DNA from: Endomychus coccineus
Lineage: Eukaryota; Arthropoda; Insecta; Coleoptera; Endomychidae
Reading direction: 5' to 3'
Length of the DNA: 64,000 nt
Assembly (NCBI GenBank): GCA_958510875.1
Contig: OY294067.1
Coordinates: forward strand, 251,425,736 to 251,489,735
Every line of letters starts with the position of its first letter. Position 1 is the stretch's first letter. Under the pieces are notes generated by a model. The model had not been told where the DNA came from and did not search any database. It saw only the letters and a list, made by a program, of their open reading frames with translations. Shown one piece after another: positions 34,503 to 44,619 of the stretch. A program made the translations under genes and the position numbers.

Positions 34503-34865
34503 AGACCGATCATAGTTAAAGAATAAACCAGGTCTGTTGGAGCCTCCCTATCATCGTTTCTCGCCCCGGGTGACGTCACCCGTCTCCTACAATCGCAGCC
34601 TTGCTCTCATACTATACTCACCCTACATTAAATACTTACCTAACATATTATTTATCAATGTACATATAAAAATGTATAAAGGTTTATTTTAAGTAAAAAA
34701 ATGTATTTTATTTCAAGAAAAAAGTTTAAACATAATGAGTTTAATTTAAATTCAAGAGCGCGGCATTCCCGTGAAATGAACGACCAATCAGCTTCACTCG
34801 AATTTTAAAAAGAGTAGAAGGGAGTCTACAACAGACCTGGTTCATTCTTTAACTATGAGACCAAT
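34503..34865. mobile_element. hAT-like MITE with 8-bp target-site duplication
   Basis: The element is 34511-34857 (347 bp). Its ends are inverted over about 42 bp, beginning CATAGTTAAAGAAT and including CCAGGTCTGTTG on both sides. Flanks AGACCGAT (34503-34510) and AGACCAAT (34858-34865) are an 8-bp duplication with one mismatch. CA...TG termini and an 8-bp duplication fit the hAT superfamily. It has no coding capacity. Confidence 0.75.
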
Positions 34866-36207
34866 CGCTAAGTATGATGACCACCCGATTGAAATACGAG
34901 CAGGGTGATTCATGACGCAACGTGCACTATTAATTTGTTTGCACCTGTTATGGATTTGATAATACTATAAATATGTATGCACATTGTTGCGCATGCGCTC
35001 CATTCCGTTACCTCATCTCTGCAGTCGACGGATTTTGACATACCTCCACCATCGGAGCTTACTCTTCCTCTTTAATCTTCTTGATGCAAACAGTGCAACA
35101 TATATGTTTACAATAGATTCATGACTGTTACTGATGTTTATCTGTACTATTCAATTTTGCTAAGACGAAGTGTATGAGAATCAATGACGGTGACATTTTT
35201 ATATTTGTCTTGTTCATTGGAGAGCATGATATTTTGACAGTTTCAATGAACAGGCTTTTCTTGAGTCAATTTTGATAGCGAAAAGCAATGGTGTTATATG
35301 GTGGGAAGGTGCCATATGTTGTTTCGAATTGGTCTCGGTTTCCGGTTTCGCCATAATGGTACTGGCTTTCTCTCAATTCTGTCAAGTCAACAGCGGCCTT
35401 ATCATCGCGCTATTGTATATTTTATAATACATTTTAAAGACTATTTTCCTGATTGTTCCCAATATTTAACAAATCTAACATGTCTTCATGTTCAGTACGT
35501 AGTTGCTGTAGTCGACAAGGCGTTGATAAAAAGAAATCCACTGGATTTACAATTCAAAATTAAGTGTTAACATATATCAGGATCGGATTTTATTATTGTG
35601 TTATACTGGGTTCCCCATAATAGACTACCCATTTTATATTATTAATAAATTCCCTACGAGATAACTTAATAGGTTGTTCTCTGTAGGATTATCTTCTGTA
35701 GTCTTTGGGATTTAAGTAAATTATTAATCAAGTAGGGGCCTGTCACAAATACATTTCAAATTAATAATTTCGTGGAACGAAATACGAAAACGAGGCACAT
35801 TGTAATAATATCGTATAATTTGGAAAGTATATAATGTGTATTATTCTGATGTAACCAAGTAAATATATTAATGGTACATATCCATCGTTTTTCTTTCTTC
35901 CTCACATTGCATATTTCCTCTGTCCATATCTACGATATGTCGCCATTCTGGTGCTGGAACACATATCGCCTAGTGATACCGTTTATACTTTGTGTATTGA
36001 ATATCTACAGCGTCACCCTCTTCTGAGTCAACGACAAAAACTTAACCACATAAATGGGTAGAAAGTTGATACATAAGTTGAACACTGAATCAACAGAATA
36101 CGTCGAATTTTGTTTATAACGTGACAATTATTGACTCATGTTAAGTTGTGTGATTGTCTACATGTTCATTGAACAAACTTTACACAAACTTTTTATAATA
36201 TAACTTC
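34866..36207. other. no feature seen
   Basis: About 1.3 kb without supported genes. The open frame 35298-35570 shows no recognisable motif. Confidence 0.4.
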
Positions 36208-36384
36208 AGGGGCGACTGCGTTGAACAAGGCACAAAGACACCAGCAGCCGCCGTCGAAGTATTATTGGACATAGCCCCAATTGGCATTACGATCATGAGA
36301 TACCTATGCAATAAAATCAAGGAAATTTTGAGAGGTAATGAAACCAACGAGCCATTTCTCTATAATGTGACTTTCAAATATTAA
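36208..36384 (+). pseudogene. short LINE RT-linker fragment
   Basis: The frame contains TPAAAVEVLLDIAPI, corresponding to the TPTAAxEVLLGLPPL linker between thumb and RNase H in Jockey-superfamily LINEs, then IMRYLCNKIKEILRG and a stop at 36382-36384. Only about 50 residues remain, so the call rests on one motif. Confidence 0.5.
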
Positions 36385-36459
36385 TATACCCGATACAATC
36401 TGTTCAGAATATTTTGATCCTTACGTATTTATGTGTGGACCAAAATTAATTCACTTTCA

Positions 36460-37110
36460 ACAAATATAACTATAAACAAACGAACGGATGTGCAATGGCC
36501 AATCCACTATCACCTATCTTGGCCAATATTTCTCTAAACGAACTTGAAACCTTCTTCAAATCAAAATCAAATCAGTTTCTAAATAGTTTCGCGATGACAT
36601 TTTCGCCATTATAAGTGAAGATCTTGATCCACATCGCTTTTTATCACGCTTTGTAGCCAGTTTGATTTAGCAAAAAGCAGCTTCCTTTCCTTTTCTTGAA
36701 ATTAACATCAACAGAAAACTTACACAAAGAAATAGATATATTCCTGCGGATTCAGGTAAACCAATTTCTTATAAAATACCTCCATTTAATTGTCTTGTTC
36801 ATCGACTATTGAACGTTCCTTTGAGCCAGAAGAATTGTAACAACGAATTTAAAAAGATTCAGCAAATAGCGACGGATAATAGTTATGACAAATCTTTGAT
36901 AAATAAGCTAATTTCTAACAGAACATTTTTTTCTAATAAAACCCCTCCATAGCAAGAGCAAACTAAAAAGTATTTCATGCAATACCTTTGACAATGTCTC
37001 CAATTTCGACAAATCGGAAATTTACAAAATTGATTGTGAGTCATGTTCAAAATGATATGTGGGTCAAACTGAAAAGAATGTTCTAACTCGTTATGAAGAA
37101 TATTTTGTCG
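36460..37110 (+). pseudogene. Penelope-like element (PLE-E) RT and endonuclease remnant
   Basis: Motifs in order, in shifting frames, are CAMANPLSPILANISLNELE (RT motif B), FRDDIFAII (YVDD region with YV changed to FR), FPFLEI, LVHRLLNVPLSQKN (thumb) and, after several stops, IDCESC followed by YVGQTEKN (the Cx2C and YIG blocks of GIY-YIG). The thumb block aligns well with IHRLINVPLSKDN in PLE-A, but overall divergence is large, so this is a separate lineage. Numerous stops and frameshifts mark it as old. Confidence 0.75.
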
Positions 37111-37602
37111 CTTGGCATCTGCAAAATTATAGTTGCAATATGTCTTTCGTTGGAGTTGGAATAATTTGTAAGTGTCGAAAATACATTCGAACGACTCCCG
37201 TAGTCACGTGATGAAGAGTGGATTACTAAGACAACTATCTCTCAAGGTTACTCGCCGAACAACGGAGAGGCGCAACGCTAGTTGGAATCGAGACGCACAA
37301 AGCTTGTCGTCTACTGACTCATCAAAATGCGAATTGGTCGTGTTGTGTGCTATAACTTCCAATCCACTGAACTAAATGTTAGTAAGGATCGGGTGGACGA
37401 TATTTCAAGGACTACATGCAAAAGTATTTCATCAATCGCAGATGAAATTCAATAAACAAAAGTTGTAATTATTTTATGTTGGTTTTCAACACCTTCCGAT
37501 AGTTGCAAGACTTGCAAAATCTGTGAATCTTTAGGAATTCAATACGAGTTCAGGGCTAAATCTCGCGAATTTGCTTAGTGAAGATAGTATGCGAATTTCC
37601 CT
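37111..37602. other. no feature seen
   Basis: Spacer between the PLE-E remnant and the Harbinger element. The open frame 37172-37375 has no recognisable domain. Confidence 0.4.
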
Positions 37603-37795
37603 TTAAGGTCTTTACCCACTAGAACGTACCATACTATGACCGTAACCGTCCCGGCACATGCAGGCAAATATTCTTCACTTGAATTCAAATAGGCATACGC
37701 CCACTAGACCGGTCCGTCACCGGCCAACACCGTAGCGTGCCCTGCACGAACAGTTGACATCGGCAGGCGAGAATATTTTGCATCTTGCTGTTTGC

Positions 37796-38113
37796 TCACC
37801 AACCGATGTGCGCATGCCCATCTTTTGGGGTAATACTTTCTCTAAAGACGGTGTTTCTTTTGGTGATGTCACTTTCAATTTTTCCAAGGAGTTCATAAAA
37901 TTTGAATGACGGCATACGAAAATACTGGATAAATTTTTCTTCATCGTCAACCAGGTGCCTGTACAATGTCCAATATTCTCCCTCTGTTGTTCGTTTCCGT
38001 AGAGATTCATGAATTCAGTAGCGCCTCGTAGTATTTTTTTCGTTTTCTCCTTCTTCGTCCAAAGTAATGGCAATCGTAGCCAATTCTCTAACTAATAATT
38101 TCCTAAGAACCAT
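37796..38113 (-). pseudogene. Harbinger transposase N-terminal fragment, unit 1
   Basis: From the Met codon at 38113 the minus frame gives a 105-residue product with one internal TGA, after NTTRRY, where a Trp codon is expected. Downstream, LRKRTTEGEYWTLYRHLVDD followed by EEKFIQYFRMPSFKFYELL matches the N-terminal region of HARBI1-like transposases (RRWWVRPxNxxR...GEFHTLxxxLRxDxxKFxxYFRMSxxxFDxLL). The catalytic DDE part is entirely missing, so the unit can only move in trans. Confidence 0.8.
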
Positions 38114-38510
38114 AACAACATAACTCTCTAGACCGTCCACAAACGACAACCAGAAAGAACTGAAAAGTGCAGCCGCGACCGGAGAAGGCCAGCTGCAAGA
38201 ACGCTTTACATACGTCTCGAATACGGGCATAGAACGCTGTTCATCCGTTGCAGTGGGCATAGTAGTAATCGGAACGCTTTTTTCCGTGCCTGATACGGCC
38301 ATGGTATGGTACGTTCTAGAACGTTCTTTACCCACTGGAACGTACCATAATATGACCGTAACCGTCCCGGCACATGCAGACAAATATTCTTCTTTGAATT
38401 CAAATAGGCATACGCCCACTAGACCGGTCCGTCACCGGCCAACACCGTAGCGTGCCCTGCACGAACAGTTGACATCGGCAGGCGATAATATTTTGCATGT
38501 GGCTGTTTGC

Positions 38511-38828
38511 TCACTAACCGATGTGCGCATGCCCATCTATTGGGGTAATACTTTCTCTAAGGACGGTGTTTCTTTTGGTGATGTCACTTTCAATTTTTCC
38601 AAGGAGTTCATTAAATTTGAATGACGGCATACGAAAATACTGGATACATTTTTCTTCATCGTCAACCAGGTGTCTGTACAATGTCCTATATTCACTCTCT
38701 GTTTTTCGTTTCCGTAGAGATTCATGAATTCAGTAGCGCCTCGTAGTATTTTTTTCGTTCTCTTCTTCTTCGTCCAAAATAATGGCAATCGTAGCCAATT
38801 CTCTAACTAATAATTTTCTAAGAACCAT
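38511..38828 (-). pseudogene. Harbinger transposase N-terminal fragment, unit 2
   Basis: This is the tandem copy of the fragment in unit 1. It shares the same TGA after NTTRRY and adds a TAG two codons before the end. The shared stop means the mutation came before the tandem duplication; the private stop came after it. Confidence 0.8.
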
Positions 38829-39043
38829 AACAACAATAGACCGTCCACAAACGACAAACAGAAAGAACTGAAAAGTGCAGCCGAGACCGGAGAAGGCCAG
38901 CTGCAAGAACACTCTACATACGTCTTGAATACGGGCATAGAACGCTGTTCATCCGTTGCAGTGGGCATAGTAGTAATCGGAACCCTTTTTTCCGTGCTGG
39001 ATACGGCCATGGTATGGTACGTTCTAGTGGGCAAAGACCTTTA

Positions 39044-40104
39044 GGGTGTAATGCAATTTCACCATTCCGAGTCATTATTTATATGAATGATGTGAATGGA
39101 AGAGTATATCAGAAATTCAGGAAGTCCAAATAATTCAGTTTCATTCCCGCCATAGTTGAAATATGCGGATCAATTATTTACATGTAATACGTCAATACCT
39201 AGGAAAACGAGATCTTATTGACTTGTCAGAAAGGTACAGAATAGCTCAGAAATAATGTCGGTTCGATGTAGCCCGGAGATAAATCTGGAATGAAATGTCC
39301 AGAGTTATCTCAATCACTTCGATGGAACAAGTAACAATCGTCGCGGACACATCGTATAAGAAGGAGCTAGAAATGCGATCAGAACCATCTATAAGGGGTG
39401 GCGGCATATCGGTAATCTAATAGGTGCATTTGTCCTGTCTAATACACTGCCAAACCTCAATGACTTTTAGCACCGGATAAGATTACTAGAGAGTTTTATA
39501 GAGTTTTTCTCGTAATATGTTTAACCGGTATTCGCGGCGAATCGCTAAACGCAGTTTCTTTCAAAGTAGAAAATGTTATTTCCTACAGAGAATGCTATCT
39601 TTTATCGAATCAGACTTTGCTTATAGTTTACTACCTTTTTACTTCCATCGTTAGACGGAAGTATTGTAATCATACATTTGCTGCCTTAAGGTTTTATATT
39701 TCCGATGAAATAGATAAAGAAAATGGTAGTTCATTTATTCCGAAATTCTTGGTTTCCTCCATTTAGACATTTCTGGGAAACTCGACGTTTAGTATGCATG
39801 GATATGATAAACCAATATTTGCACATTAAATGTTGATAACTTGCTTCAACAAGGGATATAATTAAATGAGATCACAAAGGTTGTGAGGCTAATTGTTTCG
39901 AATTTATATCTCATTATATTATGAAATAAATCACTTCATTCTAGTCCAGTCAATGGTAGTTTTGATTCGTAAATTCTCTCGTACGTCACCGATTTTGATA
40001 TACAATGGCTCATTCGATTCGTAATTACCTATAAACAAAAGCCGATCACATCCCAACTGGGGTTAATTGTTTATACGGCTAATATACAATAAATAACAAT
40101 AAAT
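39044..40104. other. no feature seen
   Basis: AT-rich spacer without supported features. Confidence 0.4.
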
Positions 40105-41194
40105 AAATGACGATTCTAGTAAAATATTTTTAAAAAATTGGAAAATGCATAAAAATGTCTAATTTTGACTGATTTTGGATGGTAATGCATATATTCCTTC
40201 AATTGAACGACAGAATCGATATTTAATAAAAATTTATTCGTTAACAATGAATAAACAAACAAAAAATTGGCGCGAGGTTTGAGTTTACAGTCGATTTCGG
40301 ATAATTTAGACTTCATAAGCATGATCTTTGGTCAATATGATCGTCAATTGTTTATAAAACATCATATTGTTGATTAATAATCAATTTAAAAGAAAATTGA
40401 CTCGAGGTTGAGCTTAAAGTCAATTTCGGATAATTTAGACTTGATGAGCAAGAATCGTTGGTCGATATGTTCGTCAATTGTTTATAAAATATTATAGTGT
40501 TAATTAACAAATAAAAAAAAAAAGAAAATTGCCCCGAGTGTGCATGAAATAAATCCTTCGGAAGTTTTTTCCAACTGCTGATGTTCTATAATGCCAGCTG
40601 CTCAAACACACGCACACACACACACGCGCACAGCATCTCCACATACACCTTTCATATCGGTGGAATGGGTGGAGGGGCCTTAGTAATTCTTAGGAAGATG
40701 TGTTATCATGACAACGATTTGAGAATCCCAGCGGTGCGGAGTAGGGCGAGAAAACAATCAGGCCCGTAGTCAAAAGGTGAGGAAAGAAGTGAATCAAGAA
40801 ACAATATTATTCAAATCTCGCGCTAACTTTGTTTTGTTTTTTAATGTGATTGATTAACAAATTGATGATTAACAATCTGATGTTTTATAAACAATTGACG
40901 GCCATACAGATAATTTAGATTTGATAAGCAATAATCTTTGCTTATCAAGTCTAAATTATTCAAAATTGACTTTGAACTCAACCTGATGTCAACCTTTTTT
41001 GATTTGTTAATTTGTTAATTTAAAATATAATGTTTTATAAACAATTGACGAACATATTCGTGCTTATCAAGTCTAAATTATCCGAAATCAACAGTAAACT
41101 CAAATCTGGCCCTAATTTTCTTTTTTTTCTTTTATTTATTGAAAACTAACAAATTGTTATACATATTGATTCTGCCGTCAATTGAAAGAATATA

Positions 41195-41471
41195 CCGGGT
41201 GGTCCAATCAAAATGAAACACGGCCGATATCTCATATACCGTTCGTTTGAAGAAAAATTGCTCAAAAAGGTCGATTTTCATTTCCCGGGGGAATAATTTT
41301 GCCCTTATCATCAACCTTGTCACTTTCACCCCCTCGCAGGGGGTGTGAAAGTGACAAGGTTGATGATATGGGCAAAATCTTTCCCCCGGGAAATAAAAAT
41401 CGACGGTTCGAGCAATTTTTTTCTTAAAGAACGGTATATGAGATATCGAGCGTATTTCGTTTTGAAGCCTG
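41195..41471. mobile_element. palindromic MITE nested in the foldback arm
   Basis: Inverted arms of about 135 bp meet at CCCCCTCGCAGGGGG near 41333, giving a near-complete palindrome. Joining 41194 to 41472 restores the sequence predicted from the left foldback arm exactly, so the insertion left no visible duplication. Confidence 0.7.
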
Positions 41472-41497
41472 TGCATTACTATCCAAAATCAGTTTAA

Positions 41498-42109
41498 GGT
41501 GCTTTGCCTTTGAAAGGTGCGCCATCTAGCAGTTACGAAGGGTACCGCGGTAGAAAACTGCTTTATTGATATGATGAGATTTATTATTTAGAAATTTTAG
41601 TTGGTCTGAAAACTTTTACGCGTATGCAATGAAGAATCAATAGCTGCAAGCAGAACGCATATACCGCGTACGTAAATTCAAACTCCGCGCGCGATGAGAG
41701 GTGCCAACTTTTTATAAGCGAATTTCGATACAAAATATCCGTTGCCATTTCGCGTTGTTTATCATTTAACATCGCGATTTACTTATTGAAGAAACGGGCG
41801 AGTGATTATCTTAACCGAAGGAAACATTATTATAACTTCGAAGAACATGTGAAAAGTTTTTATTCTACAAAAAAACAATTTTCTTTTGCGCATTTGTTAA
41901 AACAGAGTTATTTGTCGGGGTCGGCTTCCATAAGAGCTTGTGGTTAGAAAAGGACGCACATAGGATTTTTACGATTTTCAACATTTTTTTTCTCCGAAAC
42001 TAAACGGACAGGCACTTTCCAACTTTGACCAATTGTGGATCAATAATACATCTATTTATTAAAAAAAATCAGGAAAAAAAAACAAAGTCGATTTTTATGA
42101 CAAAGCACC
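41498..42109. mobile_element. non-autonomous element with TTAA duplication (piggyBac-like)
   Basis: The element starts GGTGCTTTG and ends CAAAGCACC, with TTAA on both sides (41494-41497, 42110-42113). Removing it and one TTAA rebuilds the foldback arm. TTAA is the piggyBac target, although the termini do not show the typical CCY start. No transposase was recognised inside. Confidence 0.65.
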
Positions 42110-42165
42110 TTAAACTAGTCATTTTCATGCATTTTCCAATTTTTTTAAATAGTTTACTAGAATCG

Positions 42166-43345
42166 TCGTTCCCCCAGCTGAGATGTGGTAGGTATATGTC
42201 TATAGGTGATTACGAATCGAATGATCTCTATTACATCAAAATGACGGTGAGAGAATTTAGTTAGGCGGATCGATTTTGGGTTCCATCGACTGGACTATTC
42301 TGCCTTACCTTATACACGGAAAGTGACTACAAATGGACATAACCAGGTCAAACCTCGGTAGCTTTTTATTCGTATATCCTTTCAAGCAATACATAATACA
42401 ATGCATCTGACTCCCAATATCACAAGACTCCCGTATTTACCAATTCATGAAACTCAAGTTGTATACATAATGGGATAGATAATGAGTTGGCGAAGAATCC
42501 AATTTTATAATAATGGCTATCGATCGATTTGAAGTGCATAGAATGAAATGAAAGATTTCTAAAGAGTAAATTTCATGAATGTAGAACAAGTGGGCAAAAA
42601 TATTCGGATTCAAACGATGCGCTCCCGTTGGCATTTGGCAAAATGAGGTGAACTACAAACATATGTTTTAATTCTCCAAAGCCCCTTGCAACATATGGCG
42701 TTACAGTTCAAATAAATCCAAACCGCTGTTAGCGATAAAAAAGGTGTGAGTTCCGAACATTACCAGTCCCATCATCACGTGTATGAAATGAGTTTCCACA
42801 TGGAGAAGTCCCATTTTAATATTAGCATCTCTGATATCATCTGATGTAGCCTGTCGACAGATGTATTCTTGTGTTCATACGTGAAAATAAAATGGTTATG
42901 TACGATATCTCTACGAGTTTCATACTCTTTATTCAAATAAATGTGAATACATTCCATATTCAACGTTGAACAATTATTGGTTTCATTTTATTTAGTTTGA
43001 CAGCAATTTCCCTTGTGTTCTATAAATATGAAAAGAAATAAATGAAATTATCATTCATGGCGATGTGATTCTAGCCATAATAGATTTAACGATTGAAATT
43101 ATAGCGTCACTAATCAATATCCGCCCTGATTGTTAATTGAATATAATTTAGTTTATACTATCAACCTTTTTCCATTCAAATTATAACTCATATAAAGCAC
43201 TTTTCGGCTACAATACAGCCATTATCGAAGACGTATTTATGTAAAATGAATTTAACACTAAGTTATCGAAACTACTTCAAAATTGTAAATCACAACCTGC
43301 AATAAAAAAGCTATTATTCTTTTTGTAATGTATTGAAGGTACTGC
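42166..43345. other. no feature seen
   Basis: About 1.2 kb of AT-rich sequence without supported features. Confidence 0.4.
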
Positions 43346-43660
43346 TTAGTCGAAAAAAAAATACGGGAAGTCACCGAGCACTGCTGACAGAAGTGACAAC
43401 TGACGTTTCATCCAAATTCGTATGATTTCACCAGTATCATCTCTTTCTACATGACACAATTTTCCGACAGTGCCATTGGACAATCCGTCTCCAACATCTA
43501 TGTTATTAGTTATCATGTATGGTCGGTTGAGAACTAAAATTAACTCGTATGGTAATCCACCCGTATAATCGGTTCTTATTTTATGCAACTTCCGCCTGAC
43601 GAAATGTTGTTGCTCAGCATTTGACAACCAACGAAGACATCCGATGCCACAGATACTATT
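43346..43660 (-). pseudogene. Helitron / Pif1-like helicase C-terminal fragment
   Basis: The minus frame reads HKIRTDYTGGLPYELILVLN, then RPYMITNNIDVGDGLSNGTV and GKLCHVE. This is the domain-2B region of Pif1-type helicases, in which a LPxxLxxxxGxPVMLxxNIDxxxGLxNGT block precedes the C-terminal helicase motif. In insect genomes this form is most often carried by Helitrons, which replicate by rolling circle with a Rep-helicase protein. Walker motifs and the Rep domain are missing, so the fragment is inactive. A host Pif1 fragment is less likely given the TE context. Confidence 0.75.
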
Positions 43661-43764
43661 GTTTATGGAGTTTAGTATGGAGTTGTTGTACTCGTTGTAG
43701 CATCCGAAATTACAATTTTATTATTTTTAAATGAACATTAATATAATTAGTTTTTCTTTAGTTT

Positions 43765-44213
43765 TCACAACTGTCAGCATTTCAATCAACAATTATATAC
43801 ATTTTTATATTTAATGATAAAAAACCTATAATGGGCGGTACAAAATCTTATTTCAAATAATTATTTGTGGTGTAATTTACGATCATACTGTCATTTGACG
43901 GAAATGTTTATATGCTTACATTTTGCGTTTCTTTTTAGATTATTTGTTCATTGGTCCGAATTGAAGATGTTTTCTTTTACCACCATCCGTAAACATCTTC
44001 AATTATGGCCAATGCTTTTTAACATTAATTTCATTTACATTGATGTAAATACCAATAAATAATATGTTTTGAAAATAAAATAATGTGTATTTATTATAAT
44101 GACTATCAGGTTACATTCATACTCTTTACAGGGATTGTACCGCACATCATACGTTTTTTATTATTAAATATAAAAATGTATATAATTGTTGATTGAAATG
44201 CTGACAGTTGTGA
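43765..44213. mobile_element. foldback / MITE
   Basis: Arms of about 79 bp (43765-43843 and 44135-44213) begin TCACAACTGTCAGCATTTCA and mirror each other. A second inner inverted repeat (ATTGAAGATGTT / AACATCTTCAAT) sits near 43960-44010. It is non-coding and the superfamily is unknown. Its closeness to the Helitron fragment may be coincidental. Confidence 0.65.
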
Positions 44214-44619
44214 AATATAAACATCACTAATGTTCTATTCTTATCACAAGAATTATATTCACAATATTTAAAAGCTTGCACGTAGATACGATACTAAGTA
44301 CACAATGTACAATTAATAAATCCGATAAAAATATAACTTTCGTCGTTTCACGAGGACCGAGGATTGAGTAAATGAATAACGTCGAGTATCCGACTCAGAT
44401 ATACATACGTGTGTAAGCGTTTAGAGAGACTGCCTGACTCCTGACCCAAGTAGTTGCGCACGCAGCAGTATACATAATACCTAATATATATAGCTACAGC
44501 GTGACCGGACGTGACGGACTCATGGTTTTACCCCCCATCTGAAATAGCTCAACGCGCCTAATGAGGTCTTCACTTCAATAAATAACAAGTATTCCACGTA
44601 GAACTGGTCTTTGGCAGCA
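44214..44619. other. no feature seen
   Basis: Spacer upstream of the LINE remnant; may include its truncated 5' part. Confidence 0.35.

Larger units (their letters stand above)
37603..39043. mobile_element. PIF/Harbinger element, tandem dimer with one TSD pair
   Basis: The element spans 37606-39040. Its outer ends are inverted (AGGTCTTT then CCCACTAGAACGTACC), and TTA lies on each side (37603-37605, 39041-39043), the duplication expected for PIF/Harbinger. Inside are two head-to-tail units of about 717 bp (37606-38321 and 38322-39040). At the junction the facing termini are collapsed: the right terminus of unit 1 and the first bases of the left terminus of unit 2 are lost. Each unit carries the same transposase N-terminal fragment. 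Confidence 0.85.
40105..42165. mobile_element. foldback element with two nested insertions in its right arm
   Basis: The left arm (40105-40540) contains two tandem subunits built on TCGGATAATTTAGACTT and GTCAATTGTTTATAAAA. Their reverse complements occur at 40850-41194, then 41472-41497, then 42110-42165, continuing the left-arm order once two blocks are removed. Those blocks (41195-41471 and 41498-42109) are therefore later insertions. The centre (40540-40850) includes a short CA repeat near 40608-40630. No coding sequence was found. Confidence 0.75.
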
